From assembly GCA_030386875.1 (NCBI GenBank), contig CM059567.1, forward strand, positions 53,862,020-53,926,019: 64,000 bases of DNA, read 5' to 3'. The stretch is from Morinoia aosen (Eukaryota; Arthropoda; Malacostraca; Amphipoda; Talitridae). The position numbers and the translations under genes are program-made. The notes under the pieces were generated by a model. It searched no databases. It was not told the DNA's origin and saw only the letters and a list, made by a program, of their open reading frames with translations. How positions within the stretch are numbered: the first letter of the stretch is position 1; every line of letters begins with the position of its first letter. Positions 15,001 through 24,000 of this stretch are shown here, piece after piece.

Positions 15001-18000
15001 TCTACCGGTGGGGATTGATTCGACACCTGGACTCTGCCTGGGATCTACCGGCGGGGATTGATTCGACACTTGGACTCTGCCAGGGATCTACCGGCGGGGA
15101 TTGATTCGACACTTGGACTCTGCCAGGGATCTACCGGCGGGGATTGATTCGACACTTGGACTCTGCCAGGGATCTACCGACGGAGATTCATTTAACACTT
15201 TGACTGCGAATAGTTAATCTGAAGTTCAGAAATCAATTAAAATTTAAAGACAATTGTGGTTGTCAACTTTGAGAATTGTAAACATTAACGGAATCGGGCC
15301 TCCATTTAGCTTTCATTAAGAATTAATAAAAAATGAGTTAGTGACTGCAGGTGGGTCAGGAGCACTATGAAAATCACCCAAGTGACCACCGGTGGGTCAC
15401 TTCGCGGGAAATGTGTTAACACTTTGACTCTGCCAGGGATTGATTTAATACTTTGACTAGTCTGGTAAAACTGAAGTTTAATCTTCAACTCAAATTTGAA
15501 GTCAATTGTAGTGAGCAATGTCGAAAATAGCAAATATTACCTGGATCATGCCTTCATTTGGTTTTGATTTAGTATTTAAGAAAATTGAGTTTGTGACTAC
15601 TGGTCGGTCAGTAGCATTATGTGAACTCCCTCAGTGACCACTGGTGGCTCACATCGCAGTCAAAGTGTCAAGTATACCAACTAGCGAAGTTGTTAGCAAT
15701 CTTTTAATTTTGTTAAACTATTCTGCTTTTTTCTATCTAGAATTTAAATTGGAAGATCTGCTAAAACGTAGTTTAATATAGCTGTATTTTACAGCAATTT
15801 ATAAGACCAAGCCCGCTCGCTGAATGCTTCTCTTTTAAAAAAACAATGATGGGGTTTCATCTTCATGTGAAATATCATCTTCATTGGAAATAAACTGTTA
15901 TTCTATCTTTTTCCTATGCATGTGTGTTCTATATAGTTTCTGGTGCGCCTTTCAAACGTACTTTGCTCTCAGCTACGGACGACGTACAGCACCGTCCAAA
16001 TTATAAAGATCTGGGTCTGTTGCGTCGCTTGGACGTGCTCTCTGTTTATTAAATTTAATGCCTCGTTGATACTCACAGTGCTTGCAACTCAGGAAGATGC
16101 TGCTGTTGTATCTATGATAGGAATTACCGCTCTCAGGGGGAAGATGAAACAGACTTTCTTTTTTATGGTTCACAACTGTTTTTTTCCCACAACCTATTAC
16201 ATAATCCTTCAACTTTTATCTCGTTTCATAAACTTCTTTCAATTTTGCTTATTCTAAGCGCACCCACTTTGTACATAGATTTCCCGTTTCCATAATTCCA
16301 TACCGAATGGTGCCTTCCTCTATCGAGACCACCTTTGTTGTAATAAAGAGGCTCAACACATTAACTGCGATTAGTTAAACTGAAGGTCAGTATTTAACTC
16401 AAATTTAAAATCACAAGTTTGGTATTTAAATTCCCAATACCAAACATTAACTGGGTCCATTAAATACCACTCATTATAACAGACTGTTGAAACTTTTTCA
16501 AACGACCCATCGATGGGTCATTTTACAGCAGGGAAAACTTACCCAGTCTAACTTTTTCGCGGCCTGTTTGCATGTTTTTCGCCGCCCAAGTAATTAAATT
16601 GATTGGGCGGCGAAAAATAAGCATGCTCCGGCGAAAAAGTTAGGCTGGGTAGGCACGACACACCGGTGGGTCACATCGCAGGCAATGTACTGAATTAAAT
16701 TATAGGATAATTAATGACACTCGGCGTGCATGAAACGCGACATGTAAATTACGCTGCGCGACTAAACTAATCACATTCCATTTATTTTATTTTAACTTAG
16801 CTTGCGATTAATAGTGCTGGATCTACATCAAAGTTTCTTTAACTGACGCGTGGATAGAGAATTTCAATTTATTGTTCTTCAAATGCTTAAGTTCCCGGCA
16901 ACGCTTTTTAGACGGACATGGATGAGGAATAATATAACAAATCTATAGTTGGGACTTCTCTCCATCATATAATTGAATAATTTGATTTTCCTCCATCCTT
17001 CCTTTATTCCAGCAAATCAAGCTGAAACTGTATTCATACAGTCCGATCCGTAATCCACAGCCAAATGACTCCTTGAAGTCACTACGCCTGTTTTTACCAG
17101 TAGCAAGCCAGTTTAGAGACTGCAAGTGGGTCTTAAGTGTGGCTATTGAGGAGGTCTGTTGATCGTGCATCATGTGAGCTAGTCAAGTTTTTAGATGGGC
17201 TTTTGCGCTGCTGGTTTTTCAGACGGTGAATCAGTTGACTGCCATTTCCGTTCTACTCACGTTGTGCTTAGTGACTTGAAAATGTTTGCAAGGGTTTGTG
17301 AGTATGCCACAGCTTTATTACGCACTGGATGCTCATCGCTATTCACTCAAGAAGTTGGTGATGGTGTTAATGCTGATCAACGTGCCATCTACGGTTATTT
17401 TTATCTTGACCAATACTTTGAATAGGATGCAGGGGTTGAATGTTTTTTATTATTAAAAGGTTAATTTTTACGAAAATTTGGCCGTATATCGATATTGGTA
17501 ATTAATGAGAACTCTTAACATTCCGAGTTTCACAGTCATCGTCTTACATCAACCATTGGTTCTGTCATCGAAACGTTGTTTTTTTCACAGCCTCGAATTT
17601 TATAACACGAGGTTTTAAAAATTAGTGTATTCGGTACAAAGCGAGTGCATTTAACGTGACAGTCCGAGATAGTTTCGAGTGATATACACCACAGTGCTTC
17701 TAGTGATGGCCAAATGTAGCAGCAGAAACCGAAGTTAGAGAAGGTCCGGAGCCTTTGGACAATACACCAGCGGTCGCAGATGTTGCAACCTCTCTTCAGC
17801 CTGTTCTTGAACTGCAACTCGTTTTGTGATGTCTGCTGAAAGGCGCAGAAACTTTTGTTTGAAGTTGGAATTTTTCCTGCGATTGCTTAACGTGCGTGAA
17901 AACTTGCAGCAATTAATTAAAGGAACTCTACACTACTTGAACCCTTTAAACGCACGCATGAGTGATATTTAACTCACCATAGATTTGTTGTACCATCGAT

Positions 18001-21000
18001 GTGTATGGTTTGCGATTTTCAAAGCACATGCACTCGCCTTCGCCAAATCCAAAGAAATTTGCTGGAGGTGACTAAGATTTGAGAGCTTAATTGTTTCAAT
18101 GTAAGGATTTTCAGAAACTTCAAGTTATTTACAGGGAGATTATGTACGAACTTAAGTCAAACCCCTTTGAGGTGTTCGTCGTTGATTGCGCCACGGTTGC
18201 TGCAAAGAGATTGTCATTGAGTCAAAATATGTTAACTTTCTTGAGTCAAGACTTTACTGCTCATTTCCACTCGTTCAAATGGCCTTCGCCTTACACTCCG
18301 CCCACACATTTATAAGGTCTCGCTACGGAGAGCTCTCAAAATTCCCATCCATTTGTACGATGAGAATTTATAGCGGTAAATAAATTGGTGTGAAATGTAT
18401 GTACATGGAACACATTTCGCAAGCGCTGTGTTTAGTTTCTCCTACGTGCTTTGGGGCCTCTCAGTTTGACTAAAATTATTTGTTCGCTTAAATCCTACTC
18501 TTAATTTCTTTGGATGGACTTCTGCATTTCATTTTGATCCCGACCGCAAATTACACATAAAATTTTTTGGCTTTGTTGAAGTATGTCTCCATTTTAACTT
18601 TCTTCAGGATCATTAAGAGAAATAGTTAATTTATTCGATTAGAGAACTTGAAGCTACCAGCTTTTGCCTGTATTGCGACCCTCAAACTCGCGGGATCGAG
18701 CTCAGGCTCTAGCCATGTATATATGTTTATAATTCTGTTACGTCACTCCTTCCTCAATCTTTAAGTTTTTTTGCCCAAAGCCTATTACACTAAAATATTT
18801 GGCTTAACGCCTAGCTTGGTAAAATAATCCGCCAAACCTATAACAAACTAAAATGCTTCATCTATAACCTAGTAAGTTAAAACACCAACAAAAATTTTAA
18901 AACAAGATGGTGAGAACCTTCCTCTTCTGTTTTCTTAAAGTCTTCCTCCTCTCGATCATCACAAAAGTGAAGTTTTTTCGTCTTATTGCACGAGTCCTGA
19001 TCGTTTGTGTGCAGCGAGGCCCGCTGTGGCGAGGTGCTGGTGGCCACAGGCAGTACTGCAGCAGCCCTGCGCCGCGATGACAGGCAACAGATGTTGTATT
19101 TATGGCAACTTTCCCTGGCATTCTCCGCCGCTGGAACATGCCGAGCATGCGAGACGCAGTCTTATCTTTTTCGCCGCCTGCATGCATTTTTTCGCCGCTT
19201 AAGCGATAGAAGCGGTTAAATCGCTTCGGCGGCAAAACAACATGCATGCAGGCGGCGAACAACATGCATACAGGCGGCGAACGACATGCATACAGGCGGC
19301 GAACAACATGCATGCAGGCGGCGAAAAAGTTAGACTGGGGACCGATGTGGAGGTATAGGAGGCAGACGCCTGACAACGCGGCTGTGTGCGCAGTTGGGAC
19401 ATTTATGCTCTTGATCTATTTCTCGCCAAGGTCTAGGTCTCATTGTGCTGCAGGGGGCAGCGTGGATTAGTGTTGTGTGAGCAATTTGTCGGCATAATTT
19501 GAGTCATGCGCATCTAGAGTTTGTGCTGTGGAGCCGCAGGCGCGTCTCTGTGCTGCGTTGACACAGTTACTTCGTGTGGCCTTTGTTTTGCAGGTCTTGG
19601 CTTCCTTTTATGATTAAAAACAGGAGCCTCTTTTTGTGAACTGAATCTTCATGGCACCTAGTATCCTAAAATGGAGAAAACATTTTACCTTCGTGCTGTT
19701 AATTCGAGAAAAATAACAAAAAAAATTGTATAAATTAAAACGAAAAGGAAATGTCTGAATTGCTCGTAGGAAGTCATTATACCATTGGAAAAGGCGCCAG
19801 TATCTTGGGCTTTTACAAGTAATAATGAAGGTGTAAGCTGAGCATTTTATTTCACGGATGTAATATTTACTGCCTTCATCGAGACCCGCCCGTGGAAGTC
19901 CAAATAGGAGAGATCACCTCCAGTAGATCACGTCCCTGCTACTCCACCCAAAACGCCTTCGAACGACTGGCCAACCTTGTAATTAGCAGAGGAGATGCTG
20001 TCTCTCCCCGCCTCACTGCGCTGAGTAGATCAGTTGATGTGGTCATAGATTAATTGTACACCACTCGTGTAGTAAATCTGAACAGAATGCGTGCTAGCCG
20101 CATTTCACTTATCTTAGAATAAATTATTCTCAGACGTTTAGTCCATCTTGAATCGAATATGTATTTTCGTTCTAATCACCCGTCTCTATCGCGTACGTCG
20201 ATATTGCCTTACGCGTCACTTTTGCCTATGTACCACTGTGGCCTACGCACCACTGTTGCATTGCTGTTACACGCGAGGTAATGAGGAATAAAAATAATTC
20301 TGGAAACCTTATATTCCAGGACAACTCTTTTGCTGATAACAGGAGCTTCGTCGAGATTCTACGAGGTATTAGGGACAAAAGCACAGAAAATGGATTCCTA
20401 AGAATAGCTAGTTAAAATACAGGTAGCTTCTATAGGAAAAGCTGCTTCAATTTCACGATGCATCTGCGCACGACTTAGGAAATAAAAAATGTGAACATAA
20501 CGGCTAATATTTTAACAGGCTCGCCTGGTTAGTTCTTCTATGCCAAGCACTGTGATCATAATCAATTCAATTTTATTCAACAAGAGCTAAAGTTTACCGT
20601 TTGTCTCTTATATAACTATAGTGGGGGATATAGAACTATAGAACTGCGTCCATAAAGTATCATTAAATATAAAAGACTGTTGAAACTTATCCAACGACCC
20701 ATCGATGGGTGGTTTCACAGCAGGAAGAACTCAAGCACGAACCATCTATGAGTTGTATCACAAGCAACGTGTTAATAAAATATGGCGCTGAAGATAAAAT
20801 GTGCGCTGGACGAATGCACTGGTATCATTTTGAAGGATGACTCAGGGTCGTCATCTAACGTCATCATGCCGCTGACTCTACTTTGCTTTCACTCGCCGTA
20901 CTGCCTCTGCCCTGCGGCCTGCATACTGGACCAGAGCGGATCGTTCGTACTACGTGCCCAGCTTCTCTACTGATGCTTCTTATCGAGGTCACCAGGACAG

Positions 21001-24000
21001 CGTTGCTCAGTGTGAATGAGGATGTGATTGCGTGTAGTAGGTTAAGGTCAAGCCCAGCGCTAAATGAGACCGTGTGCCAGGATTGCGGCAGTGAAAATAT
21101 CCTCACTGAGAGAAAATGGAATCATCTCTACGGGAGTTATGCTTGTACCTGTCTTCTTTAATAGTTAGGCGTTAATTCCATTATGGTGTTGCGCTAGAAC
21201 TATGTCTCGACGAGCATGTTTTGGTGTGGTATGTGAAGGTCCATTGTTCAAATACTTGGGAAATACGCGAGCAAATTTCACAACTCCTGTTTGAGTTGGG
21301 CACTATGCGTTGCTTTATTCAATGAGGATGTTGATATTAGCGTATAAATCTCTGTGGGTGACCAACACAGCAGAAGCATCTATATCGTGTTGCGTCTTAC
21401 AAGGCATGTTCGCTTCGCTGTCGCTGCAGGGTAACTCATACCTGGCTGAGGTGCTGCAATCGCTTAATGCTGCTAGCGTATTTTTAGTATTTCGAAATTA
21501 TTAGACAGCATTTCCAGAATTTTGCCTGTTTGGTGTAATATGATTAGCGCTAACTAGTATGTGTTTCGAGGGTTACATTCTGGAGTTCTTTTCTTCCGCT
21601 TGCTTTCTAGTCACAGTTGTACAATTTGAATATAATTTAGCGAACGAATAATATCAACGTCTGACTGAACTTCCAACCATCACATTAGGAGCATCTCATT
21701 CAATAAGAAACACAAGCGAAGCTTTGAGCATAAGGATATAATTCTAGCGTGCTCACATTCGGTGCTCTACTATTGAACCTGGTTCTATTACATGACGAAA
21801 TGTTTAAATTTACCGCCCTATCGAATTAAACTTGCTTTGTCCATGTATAATTAATTGTTCTTCTATTTCAGTGGCGAATCATGCGTCGGGGTGGGAGTCC
21901 GCTAGTGGGGAGATCGTGTCCTCGTACCGAGCGTTCTCGAGGGACAAGATCCACGCCAACATGGTGGTCTCCATCGGCCTCGACCACGCCAACGTCTCGC
22001 TCGTCGTCATTCCTCAGCACAACAGGCTAGTGGAGTTGACGTGTGCTTTGTGTCGCCGAATGCAATTATGATGGGCTATAAAAAGCATGAATCAACCTAC
22101 GTGGAATTTTCGTAGAATGTAATTATGCGGGGCCAAGAAAAGCATGAATTGAACTACGTGGAATTATCGTGGAATGCAGTTATGCTGGATTTTGAAAAAT
22201 TTCAACCTTCGTGGAATGTAATTATGCTGGGCCAACCATTAAGCATGAATCAACCAACATAGAATATTTGTGGAATGGGATGATGTTGTGCTAAGAAAAG
22301 TATGAACCAACCTACATGCTTAGAATTTCCGTGGAATGCAATTATGCGAGCTCACAAAGAAGAAGAACCAACTTACGTATGCAAAATAAGTACGATATGC
22401 TGATAGTGTTATAGTTAAGTGAAATGGTGATTGTATTCGCATCCGTGAATATTCCAGGATATAGAAGTCTATGCGCTGTGGGAATTAAAATATCGAGTGT
22501 ACTAGCAATAGTCAACGTAGGTTTTCCGAATATCTTACAAATTGAGATCACTTGGGAATAATTGTAACAAATTTCCGTCAAAGGTTTTTATCGCCATTGC
22601 TTACCTCATCCGTCAATAGTTTGACTGATCACTGAAACTCTTAGGAAAATCCCACTTGAAAGTTGGGTAAAAATACAATATCTTAACAACGTATCAGAAA
22701 GTTTTCCACCCTCGGCGAAATGCTCTGGTTTTAAAATACCAATAATTTAATTTTATTCAATCGCACATCTTATCAATCTATGCTGATTCATTTTAACTTG
22801 CATTCATTACAATCTGTATTTTATTGAATCACACATCTTGTCAATCTATTCTGATTCAATCCAACTGGCATTCATTTTGTCTTTATTATGATAAAATACC
22901 CCTTTCAAAGTCACATCTTTTCGTGGAATAAAACTGTACAGTACTGTACTACTGTATAAAATATGTCTTAAGGGTTTTAGACTGCTATTAACTTTTATCA
23001 GTGGCCTTTGAAGCAATTAATTATTTTTTTTTAAACGGGCTATAATTTCTTCCTTCTGCAATGAGTCGTCACGTTCGATTTCTTAACATTTCTGTGAAGC
23101 ATCATACAAATAAAAAGGGATTTTAGAAAGCCCTAGCTTTTTGAATCTCACGAATATATTAGTCTTTACCTGTCCTGAATATTTCAAGTGTTATTTCAAG
23201 TGTTATTATATGCATTGAATTTTCAGTTTAACTGAGAATACTTCAATGTTAATAATAATACCATGTTTTCACAGATCGTTGGACATCAATTTCAACGAGC
23301 GTTTCTACTGGATCAAACCGAGCGACTTGAAAGAGCATTACCATAAGGCGCTGGCCAAGGGCTTACCGTACCCTCTTTTGACGGTGGCCGAATACCTTTC
23401 TTTGGATAAGGAAGGCTTTTCGTGGGGCCGGAGCTACAGAACGGCCGGGTACTACACCAGCATCATGTTGTGGTCTGCCTTCACCACCTGGCTGCTGAGT
23501 TGCCTACTGCTCGTGACCGTGCCGCGATATGGGGCGTACCTTCTCGCCATCACCGGCACACTCATGGGCTTCGCTTGTCTCGTCTTCTGGCTCCTGAGGC
23601 CCTCGTCGCCTCTCATTCTCAGATTCGAGGAAACAGCCATTACTTTCAATTTGAGTTGGTGCTTCTGGCTTGTTCTTATTTGGGGTGAGTTATGGCAGTT
23701 TTTGTGGTCGATTTATCATTGAACTCAGAATGTGAAACTTGTTTTTCACTGTTTTGAGTACTTGGACGTGTGTGACCGATTCGAGTATTTCGTAATGTGT
23801 GGTCTGTGAAAGGTTATATACATCTAGCTAGTTTTAGAGTTTCTGTGGAAACGTCACGTCATAATTTTTAAAACCGGTTGAGTCTGTTTTGTGCTCTATA
23901 CTGAGTTAGGAATCTCAATACTATTTGTCAATTATCCTAAAGAATTTAGGGGGCTCAGTGTACCTATCTTATGTGGCCAAACTCATTTTAAAAGACTCTA

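Larger units (their letters stand above)
4570..21871 (+). other. DUOXA large intron, 17.3 kb
   Basis: This GT-AG intron is filled with retroposon copies (4850, 6371, 7732, 10870, 13069, 16097), piggyBac-like MITEs (6950, 15192, 15445, 16361, 20650), palindromic elements (16542, 19154), and minisatellites (8163, 9240, 12270, 14730). Stretches such as 5200-6350, 9620-10850, 11240-12230, 17000-18890 and 21110-21860 show nothing I can identify. Confidence 0.75.

Noticed and set aside
18897-19470. Several Cys/His-rich open frames on both strands
   Set aside because: They overlap the palindromic MITE and its 22-bp arm repeats; similar peptides on both strands reflect the inverted repeat.
20782-21161. 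Overlapping open frames on both strands next to a MITE
   Set aside because: No motif or codon signal could be recognised. It may be part of a decayed mobile element but cannot be supported.
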